A stretch of 5,437 bases of DNA, taken from NCBI GenBank assembly GCA_002842255.1, contig PHCM01000117.1, positions 1 to 5,437 on the forward strand, in the 5' to 3' direction. The position numbers and the translations under genes are program-made. Numbering within the stretch: the first letter of the stretch is position 1; every line of letters starts with the position of its first letter. Of the stretch, positions 1-5,437 are shown in pieces. The DNA is from Betaproteobacteria bacterium HGW-Betaproteobacteria-2. Its GTDB lineage: Bacteria; Pseudomonadota; Gammaproteobacteria; Burkholderiales; Methylophilaceae. Under the pieces are notes generated by a model. It was given only the letters and a program-made list of their open reading frames with translations. It made no database searches and was not told the DNA's origin.

Positions 1-1
1 A

Positions 2-646
2 TTGCCGCAGGCCGACCTGATTCAGGAAGGTAATATCGGGCTGATGAAAGCGGTCAGGAAGTTCGACCCGGAGCGCGGCGTGCGCCTGGTCTCGTTTGCC
101 ATGCACTGGATCAAGGCCGAGATTCACGAATATATCGTGCGCAACTGGCGTCTGGTGAAGATCGCGACCACCAAGGCACAACGCAAGCTGTTCTTTAATC
201 TGCGTAGTATGAAGCAAGGTCTGGGCACGCTCGACACCAAAGAGGTCAAGCACATCGCCGACGAACTGAACGTGAAACCGGAAGAAGTCCTGGAGATGGA
301 AGCCCGCATGAACGGTCACGAAATCTCGCTGGAAGGCTACGGCGATGACGATGGCGAAGAAATTTACAGCCCGATCGCTTATCTGGAAGATCCGAACGCC
401 GAGCCTTCAGAGTTTCTGGCGGAAAAACAGGCTGAACGGCTTGAAATGTCCGGCTTGGCCCAAGCGATGGAAAGCTTGGATGAGCGCAGCCGTCGTATTG
501 TACAGGCTCGCTGGCTACAGGAAGATAATTCAGCGACCTTGCATGATCTGGCTGATGAATTCGGCGTGTCTGCCGAAAGAATCCGGCAGATCGAACAAAA
601 GGCGATGCAGAAGATGCGCCTGCTGCTCAGCGAAAGCCAAGCATAA
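2..646 (+). CDS. rpoH: RNA polymerase sigma-32 factor RpoH, heat-shock sigma factor (5' truncated by window)
   Basis: This is the C-terminal 214 residues of the alternative sigma factor that directs core RNA polymerase to heat-shock promoters (chaperones, proteases). The frame is open at the left edge. The first codon, TTG, is an internal leucine of the conserved LPQADLIQEGNIGLMKAV stretch of region 2, so about 70 N-terminal residues lie outside the window by comparison with the 284-residue E. coli protein. Visible in order are region 2 with FDPERGVRLVSFAMHWIKAEI; the RpoH box QRKLFFNLR (fragment residues 60-68), which distinguishes sigma-32 from other sigma factors and is linked to chaperone and core interaction; an acidic linker with GDDDGEE; and a region 4.2 helix-turn-helix (about 179-204, LADEFGVSAERIRQIEQ) for -35 recognition. 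The stop is TAA, and a strong hairpin follows 18 nt later. The 5' leader, where an RNA thermosensor would lie in E. coli, is not in the window. Identification is very secure. Confidence 0.97.
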   Translation: MPQADLIQEGNIGLMKAVRKFDPERGVRLVSFAMHWIKAEIHEYIVRNWRLVKIATTKAQRKLFFNLRSMKQGLGTLDTKEVKHIADELNVKPEEVLEMEARMNGHEISLEGYGDDDGEEIYSPIAYLEDPNAEPSEFLAEKQAERLEMSGLAQAMESLDERSRRIVQARWLQEDNSATLHDLADEFGVSAERIRQIEQKAMQKMRLLLSESQA

Positions 647-664
647 TTCAGTATCTGTCATCAC

Positions 665-698
665 AATAAAAAAGGCTGCCTCTGCAGCCTTTTTTATT
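665..698. terminator. Bidirectional intrinsic terminator between rpoH and the convergent operon
   Basis: A perfect inverted repeat has arms at 665-679 and 684-698 with a 4-nt CTCT loop. The GC core is GGCTGC/GCAGCC, flanked by six A on the left and six T on the right. Read on the plus strand it gives a stem followed by a U tract after rpoH. Read on the minus strand the same holds after the microprotein gene, whose stop is about 25 nt away. The symmetry and the convergent genes on either side support use in both directions. Confidence 0.92.
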
Positions 699-722
699 TG
701 TTTCCTTGATTGTTTCAGAGCA

Positions 723-824
723 TTAGCCAAACAGAATAACGGAGAATATGCTCAACCAAGACATGGTGATCAGCGCGATCACGATGGTGAGTGGGAAATT
801 ATAAAACGTAAAATAGTCTTTCAT
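723..824 (-). CDS. 33-residue single-pass membrane microprotein downstream of ccoS
   Basis: A short ORF of 33 codons plus TAA starts with ATG at 824-822. The peptide begins MKDYFTFYNF, and then residues about 11-33 form one hydrophobic helix (PLTIVIALITMSW followed by LSIFSVILFG), ending almost at the end of the helix. A GAGG Shine-Dalgarno (836-833) sits 8 nt before the ATG and overlaps the end of ccoS, and the gap from the ccoS stop is only 11 nt, so translation is probably coupled. It is the last gene before the terminator, so it fits as the third cistron of the minus-strand operon. I do not recognise a named family. By position and shape it could be an oxidase-associated peptide comparable in size to the CcoM subunit seen in Pseudomonas stutzeri cbb3 oxidase, but I see no sequence basis for homology. 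Coding is supported by the ribosome site, packing and composition. The function is unknown. Confidence 0.72.
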   Translation of the reverse strand: MKDYFTFYNFPLTIVIALITMSWLSIFSVILFG

Positions 825-832
825 CGCTACAA

Positions 833-836
833 CCTC
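833..836 (-). promoter_or_regulatory. Ribosome binding site of the microprotein gene
   Basis: Read on the minus strand, GAGG lies 8 nt before the ATG at 824. It overlaps the last base of the ccoS TAG stop. This site is the main argument that the short ORF downstream is translated. Confidence 0.65.
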
Positions 837-1051
837 TATCGTTTATTTGCGTCGATTTTATTCTGATTGTCGGTCTGTTTCAAGCGATTGAACGGAATCA
901 TCGGATCATCGTCATCCATCAGTATCCTCTGCGCCGGACCATCCATATCGTCATACTGCCCATTTCTGATAGCCCAGAGGATACCAAACGCAGCCAGGGC
1001 CACAAAAACCACCGTCAAACCCAACAAAAAAAGGATAGACGAAAGCGTCAT
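836..1051 (-). CDS. ccoS: Cbb3-type cytochrome c oxidase assembly protein CcoS
   Basis: A 71-residue inner-membrane protein with one N-terminal transmembrane helix (residues about 5-27, SSILFLLGLTVVFVALAAFG then ILWAI). It is followed by the family hallmark AIRNGQYDDMDGPAQRILMDDDDP and a short polar tail predicted to be cytoplasmic. CcoS is needed for maturation of cbb3 oxidase; work in Rhodobacter capsulatus links it to cofactor insertion into the catalytic subunit. Its ATG (1051-1049) overlaps the TGA of the upstream GTPase gene in an ATGA junction, which shows tight translational coupling. In many genomes ccoS sits at the end of ccoGHIS. Here none of ccoN, O, P, G, H or I is adjacent, so the gene is detached from its usual partners. 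The length is typical for the family. Identification is secure from the DD-x-(E/D)-GPA-x-RIL-x-DDD pattern. Confidence 0.93.
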   Translation of the reverse strand: MTLSSILFLLGLTVVFVALAAFGILWAIRNGQYDDMDGPAQRILMDDDDPMIPFNRLKQTDNQNKIDANKR

Positions 1052-3009
1052 GCCACTTTGGCCTGCTCCGCATCAGCCTCGAAATTCAAGGCGTTCTTCA
1101 TGTGCTGACGCAATATCTTCAAATCGGCCACCTGCGCCTGGATACTTTTTTCCATGCCTTCCAGTTCACCAATACGGTCTTCCAGCGTATCCGTTGCCTT
1201 GTAGATACGCTTGATACTTTCCAGACGACGGCGCAACTGCAGCTGATGCTCACGCACCTGTGACTCCATCGGCGCGATTACCGCTTTCAACCAGTTCTCC
1301 ACATCATGGTTGGCCACTTCATAAACATGGATCACGCGGCTGGCCAGCGTTTCAAAGAACTTGGAGGTCAGGGTCATTTTCTCGTTGGCGATCATGTTCA
1401 ATGCAGTATTGAATTGTTCCTTGTATGCACGCTCAAGCTTCGCCAGTTCCTTCTGATAGCGCAGCGTAGAGAAAGATGGCGCATCAGCCTTGCGCAAGCC
1501 ATGCTCCTTGGAGAACTTCTCGTACATCGCATCCATCATGCTCTTGATTTCTTCGATCTGCTTGTCGGACTGCACCATGCGATCCTTCAGATCGGCGAAG
1601 AAGCCATCCATCGCTGCACGGATGCTCTTGGTAAAATTGGCCGCCACCATGGTTTCGCGAGTTTTCACCACGGATTCACGCACAGCCTTCATGCCAAGCA
1701 GCGTGAACAGCTGATTGGTTTGTTGCGAGAAGATACTGCGCAAGGCCTGGAAGCGCTGCAAGCCCTTCTCGAAGTTTTCCTTGTCGACCTTGACCTTGCT
1801 CATCATGTGCTCGACCACATCCTCGTTCTTGCCGCGCAGACCCTTGAGCTCGCCAAGCTGCTCAGTCAAGCCTTGCAGACGCGCATCCAGAATCAGATGT
1901 GAATTGTTGATCAGGTCTTCGATTTCATTCTGCGTATTGTCACGCACGATCTCCTTCTTGGAAGGAATCAGTTCCTCGGACAGCGCCTTCTCCAATTCCG
2001 GCAGACGGCTCTTCGTCAGCAAGGCGTCATCTGAACTAACCTTTGCCAACAGGGCTTTCTGTGCGGAGATCGGGAATATCTGCTTGGGATCCAGACCCAA
2101 AAGTTCGGCGCTGGTATTGACCTGTTTGGTCAACTCCTTCTGAATCTGCACTTCATCCTTCAGTTCGTCCCACAAACCATCGATCTTGTTGAGGACGGCC
2201 AGACGGCCTTTCTGTTTCCAGCGTGTGCCACTGATATATTGGCGCCAGACATCGATCTCGGATTTGGTGACACCGGTATCCGCAGCCAGAATAAACAGCA
2301 CGGCATGGGCATTGGGCAGCATGTTGAGCGTCAGTTCAGGCTCGGTACCGATGGCGTTGAGCCCCGGGGTATCCAGAATCACCAGACCCTGCTCCAGCAA
2401 TGGGTGCGGCACATTGATCATGGCATAGCGCCAACAGGGCACATCAATGCTGCCGTCACTGTTGAGGCTCATGGCATCATCGGAGTTGTTCGGGTCATAG
2501 AGCCCATAACGCTCGGCCTCTTCCACACTGACCTTTTTGGTCGTGCTGACCTGCTTGAATGCTTCGGCCATGCTATCGCTGGAATCGACATTGAACTCGA
2601 ACACCTTCCACTCATCCGGGTAGTTCTTGTATTCACTGGTCGTGACATCCGAAGTGCGGGTCTCGATTGGCAGCAATTGCAGACAGGTGGGTTTGGATGG
2701 GTCGTAAAGTAGTTCTGTCGGGCACATCGTGGTGCGACCGGCAGTGGAAGGCAAAAGACGTTGGCCGTAGTCGGCGAAGAAAATCGCATTGATCAGCTCG
2801 GATTTACCACGCGAAAACTCGGCAACGAATGCGACATTGAGCTTGTCGTCACGCAGGCGCTCGAGCAGATGCTGGATACGCTGATCGATCTGACCGTCAT
2901 TGAGCTCCTGTTCGTTGAGCCAGCTACGGTAATCACATATCGTGTCCACCAATGCCTTACGCCACTCTGCGTAAGCAGCGAACTGGTGAGCAAGTTTGTT
3001 TTCAGCCAT
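1048..3009 (-). CDS. Dynamin-like GTPase (bacterial dynamin superfamily)
   Basis: A 653-residue protein with an N-terminal GTPase domain and long helical C-terminal region. G1/P-loop is AEFSRGKSE (63-71), with alanine where GxxxxGKS normally starts with glycine. Switch I threonines are in GRTTMCPTEL (91-100). G3 is LDTPGLNA (DTPG 213-216), G4 is NKID (274-277) and a G5-like ISAQ follows the IFP strand. An insert of about 100 residues separates switch I from G3. After about residue 345 the protein is almost wholly helical, with an amphipathic hydrophobic patch around 425-480 (contains LFTLLGMKAV and AAMDGFFADL), a candidate for a membrane-binding paddle, and a coiled-coil-like stretch around 604-640. 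No clear transmembrane helix is visible, so it is probably cytoplasmic and peripherally membrane-bound. The ATG at 3009 has a good AGGGAAG site (3019-3013). It is the first gene of an operon with ccoS. The exact cellular role is not known. Fission, fusion or membrane-protection roles are family-level possibilities. Confidence 0.88.
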   Translation of the reverse strand: MAENKLAHQFAAYAEWRKALVDTICDYRSWLNEQELNDGQIDQRIQHLLERLRDDKLNVAFVAEFSRGKSELINAIFFADYGQRLLPSTAGRTTMCPTELLYDPSKPTCLQLLPIETRTSDVTTSEYKNYPDEWKVFEFNVDSSDSMAEAFKQVSTTKKVSVEEAERYGLYDPNNSDDAMSLNSDGSIDVPCWRYAMINVPHPLLEQGLVILDTPGLNAIGTEPELTLNMLPNAHAVLFILAADTGVTKSEIDVWRQYISGTRWKQKGRLAVLNKIDGLWDELKDEVQIQKELTKQVNTSAELLGLDPKQIFPISAQKALLAKVSSDDALLTKSRLPELEKALSEELIPSKKEIVRDNTQNEIEDLINNSHLILDARLQGLTEQLGELKGLRGKNEDVVEHMMSKVKVDKENFEKGLQRFQALRSIFSQQTNQLFTLLGMKAVRESVVKTRETMVAANFTKSIRAAMDGFFADLKDRMVQSDKQIEEIKSMMDAMYEKFSKEHGLRKADAPSFSTLRYQKELAKLERAYKEQFNTALNMIANEKMTLTSKFFETLASRVIHVYEVANHDVENWLKAVIAPMESQVREHQLQLRRRLESIKRIYKATDTLEDRIGELEGMEKSIQAQVADLKILRQHMKNALNFEADAEQAKVA

Positions 3010-3012
3010 GGT

Positions 3013-3019
3013 CTTCCCT
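3013..3019 (-). promoter_or_regulatory. Ribosome binding site of the dynamin-like gene
   Basis: AGGGAAG on the minus strand lies just before the ATG at 3009, with about 5 nt between its GGGA core and the start. It supports this start codon over any downstream ATG. Confidence 0.7.
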
Positions 3020-3041
3020 GAATACTTTTTTAGTGGATATC

Positions 3042-3069
3042 ACTTTAGCATGCCGCAAAAAATAGTCAA
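3042..3069 (-). promoter_or_regulatory. Predicted sigma-70 type promoter for the dynamin-like GTPase, ccoS, microprotein operon
   Basis: On the minus strand, a -35 element TTGACT (3069-3064, 5 of 6 to consensus) is separated by 16 nt from a -10 element TAAAGT (3047-3042, 4 of 6). Initiation would fall near 3035 and give a leader of about 25 nt that includes the ribosome site. The prediction is by eye only. Confidence 0.5.
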
Positions 3070-3144
3070 ATTAATCAGCGCGCTAATGCGCACATTTCAT
3101 CCATTTTTCAGATAAGCGGAAGTCGCCTGCGGACAAACGGTATT

Positions 3145-3174
3145 TTGAAGCGCTTTATCACATTCTGCTATCAT
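3145..3174 (+). promoter_or_regulatory. Predicted sigma-70 type promoter for the DUF971, ubiE, ubiJ, ubiB operon
   Basis: A -35 element TTGAAG (3145-3150, 4 of 6) and a -10 element TATCAT (3169-3174, 5 of 6) are spaced by 18 nt. Initiation would fall near 3181, leaving a leader of about 20 nt before the ATG at 3202. The position directly before the first gene supports the call. It does not overlap the divergent promoter. Confidence 0.5.
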
Positions 3175-3201
3175 CCTGACTTTAAGCCACTGTAGCCCGA
3201 A

Positions 3202-3582
3202 ATGACCGGACTGACACCGAATTCCCCGCGCCCGACCGACATCCGCCTGCATCAGGCATCGAGATTGCTCGAGATCAGTTTCGATGACGGCAAAAGCGCC
3301 CGGCTTTCCTGCGAATTCCTCCGCGTTTATTCCCCATCGGCCGAGGTACGTGGCCATGGCGCCGGGCAGGAAGTGTTGCAAACCGGCAAGGAGGATGTCG
3401 ATATCATCGGCATAGAGCCAGTCGGCAACTACGCAGTAAAATTGGTATTTTCCGATGGGCACGACACCGGCCTTTACTCTTGGGATTACCTTTACGAACT
3501 TGCCGCAAATTACGAGGCCCTGTGGCTCGAATACCTTGGCAAACTGGCGATGGCCGGAATCAAACGCAAGGAAACAACATGA
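3202..3582 (+). CDS. DUF971 / gamma-butyrobetaine hydroxylase-like N-terminal domain protein
   Basis: A stand-alone 126-residue DUF971 protein. Family features in order are a first strand pair with LLEISFDDG (22-30), then [15 protein letters not shown] (39-53), then [18 protein letters not shown] (70-87) and the characteristic [11 protein letters not shown] (90-100). The related domain in eukaryotic gamma-butyrobetaine hydroxylase binds zinc through a cysteine cluster. Here only one cysteine (Cys37) is present, so that zinc site is absent. DUF971 is also found fused to Mrp/HCF101-type iron-sulfur carrier ATPases, which hints at an iron-sulfur or metal-related role, but the function of the stand-alone form is not established. 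Its stop overlaps the ubiE start by 4 nt (ATGA), so the two are co-translated. This arrangement suggests a part in ubiquinone synthesis, which is an inference. The ATG at 3202 has only a weak Shine-Dalgarno but is well placed behind the predicted promoter. Confidence 0.9.
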   Translation: MTGLTPNSPRPTDIRLHQASRLLEISFDDGKSARLSCEFLRVYSPSAEVRGHGAGQEVLQTGKEDVDIIGIEPVGNYAVKLVFSDGHDTGLYSWDYLYELAANYEALWLEYLGKLAMAGIKRKETT

Positions 3583-4319
3583 ACGAGAAAAACACCACGC
3601 ACTTTGGCTTTCAAACCGTAGCCGAGGCTGAGAAGGCCAAGAAAGTCGGCGAGGTCTTCCACTCGGTCGCCCGCAAGTACGACCTGATGAATGACGTCAT
3701 GTCTTTCGGCATGCACAGGGGCTGGAAGCGTTTTGCGGTCGAGGTCAGCGGCGTATCCAAAGGCGACCGGGTACTCGACATCGCCGGTGGCAGCGGCGAC
3801 CTGTCGCGACTGTTCATCAAAAAAGTGGGTGACAGCGGTGAAGTTATCCTCACCGACATCAACGCCTCCATGCTTGCTGTTGGCCGCGACCGCCTGATCG
3901 ACGATGGAGTGACTGTGCCGGCATTGCAGTGCGATGCTGAAAAACTGCCTTTCCCTGACCAGCATTTCGATTGCGTCATTGTCGCCTTCGGCTTGCGCAA
4001 CATGACGCACAAGGAAACCGCGCTGGCAGAAATGCAGCGCGTGCTGAAAGTTGGCGGCCGCCTGCTGGTGCTGGAGTTCTCGCAAATCTGGAAACCGCTG
4101 GCGCCGGTTTATGATGCCTATTCATTCAAACTACTGCCGTTGATGGGCAAGATTTTCGCCAAGGATGCAGACAGTTACCAGTATCTGGCGGAATCCATCC
4201 GCATGCATCCGGACCAGGAAACCCTGAAACAGATGATGCTGGGTGCCGGCTTTGCCAAGGTCGATTACTACAATCTCGCCGCCGGTGCAGTTGCGCTGCA
4301 CAAGGGCTGGAAGCTTTGA
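3579..4319 (+). CDS. ubiE: Ubiquinone/menaquinone biosynthesis C-methyltransferase UbiE
   Basis: A 246-residue class I SAM-dependent methyltransferase that C-methylates the demethylated benzoquinol intermediate of ubiquinone synthesis (and demethylmenaquinol where menaquinone is made). Visible motifs are the UbiE signature [16 protein letters not shown] (34-49), SAM-binding motif [10 protein letters not shown] (66-74), acidic motif II TDIN (92-95), [10 protein letters not shown] (118-127), FGLRNM (137-142) and the second signature [15 protein letters not shown] (154-168). The C-terminus [10 protein letters not shown] is typical. The start is set at ATG 3579 because AAGGA (3568-3572) lies 6 nt upstream, the length matches the family (about 250), and the frame can be extended upstream only by non-homologous residues inside the DUF971 gene. 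It overlaps that gene by 4 nt and is followed 4 nt later by ubiJ. The enzyme is soluble and is expected to work with the Ubi complex near the inner membrane. Identification is secure. Confidence 0.97.
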   Translation: MNEKNTTHFGFQTVAEAEKAKKVGEVFHSVARKYDLMNDVMSFGMHRGWKRFAVEVSGVSKGDRVLDIAGGSGDLSRLFIKKVGDSGEVILTDINASMLAVGRDRLIDDGVTVPALQCDAEKLPFPDQHFDCVIVAFGLRNMTHKETALAEMQRVLKVGGRLLVLEFSQIWKPLAPVYDAYSFKLLPLMGKIFAKDADSYQYLAESIRMHPDQETLKQMMLGAGFAKVDYYNLAAGAVALHKGWKL

Positions 4320-4323
4320 GATC

Positions 4324-4914
4324 ATGTTCAAGCCGCTACTCACCCGTCTGCTGAATCACCTGATCAACCAGAATGTCTGGGCCAAGGAACAACTGCAGCC
4401 GTTCGGCGGCAAAACCGTCAAATTCACCATCCCGCCATTCAGTGCGCACCTGACCGTACTGGAAGATGGCGGACTGGCCATGGCAGGCGAATCCTCGACT
4501 GCCGATGCCAGCATCACCGTGCCACCATCGGTCGCACTCAGATTGCTGGCCAACGACGATGCCGCTTCCACGCTGGCCACACTGGAAGGCGACACTGAAC
4601 TGGCGGCCACGCTGGCAAAAGTCCTGCGCGGCATGTCATGGGAATATGAAGAGGACCTGAGCAAGGTCATCGGCGACATTCCGGCGCATCAACTGGCCGA
4701 ATTCGGCCGCAAGGCCAGTCGTGAGATCAAAGGCCAGAGCCTGAATCTGATGCAGATGCTGGTCGAGTACTGGCAGGAAGAACAGCCGATGCTCGCCAAG
4801 AAGCGTCACGTGGAAGCCTTCAATCAGGAGGTCGATACGCTGCGTGAAGATACCGAGCGCCTGGAAAAACGGATTGAAAAACTGTCCGAAAAAATCGAAC
4901 CCGATAATCACTGA
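4324..4914 (+). CDS. ubiJ: Ubiquinone biosynthesis accessory factor UbiJ (SCP2 lipid-binding domain)
   Basis: A 196-residue protein, close to the 201 residues of E. coli UbiJ. An N-terminal helix (MFKPLLTRLLNHLINQ) leads into an SCP2-like sterol-carrier fold (about 20-110) that includes LTVLEDGGLAMAG, a SITVPPSVALRLL segment and LEGDTELAATLAKVL. Then comes WEYEEDLSKVIGDIPAHQL, shared by UbiJ proteins, and a charged C-terminal coiled coil (about 165-192, with the heptad-like TLREDTERLEKRIEKLSEK). In E. coli UbiJ binds the hydrophobic ubiquinone intermediates and, with UbiK, organises the soluble Ubi complex. The coiled coil is the likely partner-binding part. The ATG at 4324 follows the ubiE stop by 4 nt and has only a poor Shine-Dalgarno, so translation probably depends on coupling to ubiE. 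The reading frame extends upstream to 4243, but that part lies inside ubiE and does not look like family sequence. Confidence 0.93.
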   Translation: MFKPLLTRLLNHLINQNVWAKEQLQPFGGKTVKFTIPPFSAHLTVLEDGGLAMAGESSTADASITVPPSVALRLLANDDAASTLATLEGDTELAATLAKVLRGMSWEYEEDLSKVIGDIPAHQLAEFGRKASREIKGQSLNLMQMLVEYWQEEQPMLAKKRHVEAFNQEVDTLREDTERLEKRIEKLSEKIEPDNH

Positions 4915-4953
4915 CGTCCCACTTAACCCTCAAGTCAGCAAAGATCCGTTTTC

Positions 4954-5437
4954 ATGCGCCTGTTTCGTCTGATCAAAATCCTCGTTGTGACACTGCGCTT
5001 CGGCCTGGATGAACTCATCCTCAGTCACTCCAGGCTACGCCCCTTACAGCAGCTGATTTGCATTCTGCTGTTCTGGCGCCGCCTGCATCAATCACGCGGC
5101 GAACGTCTGCGTCTGGCACTCGAGGCATTGGGGCCGATCTTCGTCAAATTCGGTCAGGTACTCTCCACCCGACGCGACCTCATCCCGCCGGATGTTGCCG
5201 ATGAACTTTCCAGGCTACAGGACAAGGTACCCCATTTCCCCTACGCCCAGGTCGAGCAAATCATCGAAGCCTCATTCAACAAACCTGTCCACGAAGTCTT
5301 CGGGCAATTCGAACAAACGCCGGTCGCCAGCGCTTCTGTCGCCCAGGTGCATTTTGCCAACCTGCCTGATGGCCACCCGGTGGCGGTCAAGATCCTGCGT
5401 CCCAACATCGCCGAAGTAATCGAAAAAGACCTGCAGT
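4954..5437 (+). CDS. ubiB: Ubiquinone biosynthesis protein UbiB, atypical kinase-like ATPase (3' truncated by window)
   Basis: The first 161 residues of a protein usually about 500-550 long. UbiB/ADCK/COQ8 proteins are protein-kinase-like ATPases that support ubiquinone synthesis at the inner membrane, probably by making lipid intermediates accessible. Seen here are an N-terminal helical region, the family-specific KxGQ motif as KFGQ (65-68) in IFVKFGQVLSTRRDLIPPD, the alanine-rich loop ASASVAQVH (125-133) that replaces the glycine-rich loop of ordinary kinases, and the VAVK lysine (Lys146) of the nucleotide-binding site. The remaining kinase lobe and C-terminal membrane helices lie beyond the window. 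The frame is open to the last base. ATG 4954 is the first possible start after an in-frame TAA at 4924. No strong Shine-Dalgarno is seen in the 39-nt gap after ubiJ, so it may initiate weakly. The neighbours ubiE and ubiJ confirm the identity. Confidence 0.96.
   Translation, partial: MRLFRLIKILVVTLRFGLDELILSHSRLRPLQQLICILLFWRRLHQSRGERLRLALEALGPIFVKFGQVLSTRRDLIPPDVADELSRLQDKVPHFPYAQVEQIIEASFNKPVHEVFGQFEQTPVASASVAQVHFANLPDGHPVAVKILRPNIAEVIEKDLQ

Noticed and set aside
748..804. A plus-strand 18-codon ORF with GGAGA just before its ATG, antisense to the microprotein gene.
   Set aside because: The ribosome site is only 2 nt from the ATG, the peptide has no recognisable feature, and the opposite strand holds a better supported ORF.
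345..866. A 173-codon plus-strand frame crossing the rpoH end and the terminator.
   Set aside because: It is out of frame with rpoH over the well conserved part, reads through the hairpin, and has a composition typical of a shadow frame.
1306..1902. Long plus-strand frames (also 1715-2143 and 2239-2712) opposite the dynamin-like gene.
   Set aside because: They are rich in His, Leu and Gln as expected for antisense of helical charged coding sequence, and the minus strand carries all the GTPase motifs.
3077..3091. A GC-rich near-palindrome (AGCGCGCT followed by AATGCGC) in the divergent intergenic region, considered as an operator.
   Set aside because: Only the 8-bp core is symmetric and the flanks do not match, so it is within what chance allows. 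No known operator consensus fits.
3010..3201. A search for an FNR/ANR site (TTGAT-N4-ATCAA), expected if the ccoS operon follows oxygen control like many cbb3 operons.
   Set aside because: No match good enough to report was found by eye in this interval.
3510..4085. A 191-codon minus-strand frame opposite ubiE.
   Set aside because: It is an antisense shadow of a gene with complete methyltransferase signatures and has no plausible promoter or family features.
4324..4914. The EsrE small RNA that overlaps the 3' part of ubiJ in enterobacteria.
   Set aside because: The sequence here shows no clear hairpin and T tract at the ubiJ end, and conservation outside enterobacteria cannot be judged from this window.
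4915..4953. A short ACTT/AAGT inverted repeat between ubiJ and ubiB, considered as a terminator.
   Set aside because: The 4-bp AT-rich stem has no T tract and is too weak. ubiB is most simply co-transcribed with ubiJ.

Overview
The window looks like chromosomal DNA from a betaproteobacterium, possibly of the Nitrosomonadales type (Methylophilaceae or Gallionellaceae-like). The reasons are moderate G+C, an RpoH of proteobacterial type, the order DUF971 gene, ubiE, ubiJ, ubiB, and a CcoS that implies a cbb3-type high-affinity terminal oxidase elsewhere in the genome. The family assignments are strong. The order-level placement is an inference.

Layout: (1) Positions 2-646, plus strand, carry the 3' two-thirds of rpoH, the heat-shock sigma factor. 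(2) A perfect 15-bp hairpin with A and T tracts on both sides (665-698) lies between convergent genes and should terminate transcription from both directions. (3) Positions 723-3009, minus strand, form a compact three-gene operon. It reads from a large dynamin-like GTPase through ccoS (4-nt ATGA overlap) to a 33-residue single-helix membrane microprotein 11 nt after ccoS that gene callers would usually skip. (4) A 192-nt divergent intergenic region (3010-3201) holds a plausible sigma-70 promoter in each direction. (5) Positions 3202-5437, plus strand, hold a ubiquinone-biosynthesis operon: a DUF971 (gamma-butyrobetaine hydroxylase-like N-terminal domain) protein, ubiE (4-nt overlap), ubiJ (4-nt gap) and ubiB (39-nt gap, cut by the window end).

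The right half makes and handles ubiquinone: UbiE is the C-methyltransferase, UbiJ the lipid-binding accessory factor and UbiB the kinase-like ATPase. The left operon joins a cbb3 oxidase maturation factor to a membrane-remodelling type GTPase and a tiny membrane protein. Both divergent operons therefore concern respiratory-chain membranes. The most novel part is the dynamin-like GTPase, CcoS and microprotein trio. Its functional connection is inferred from gene packing only.
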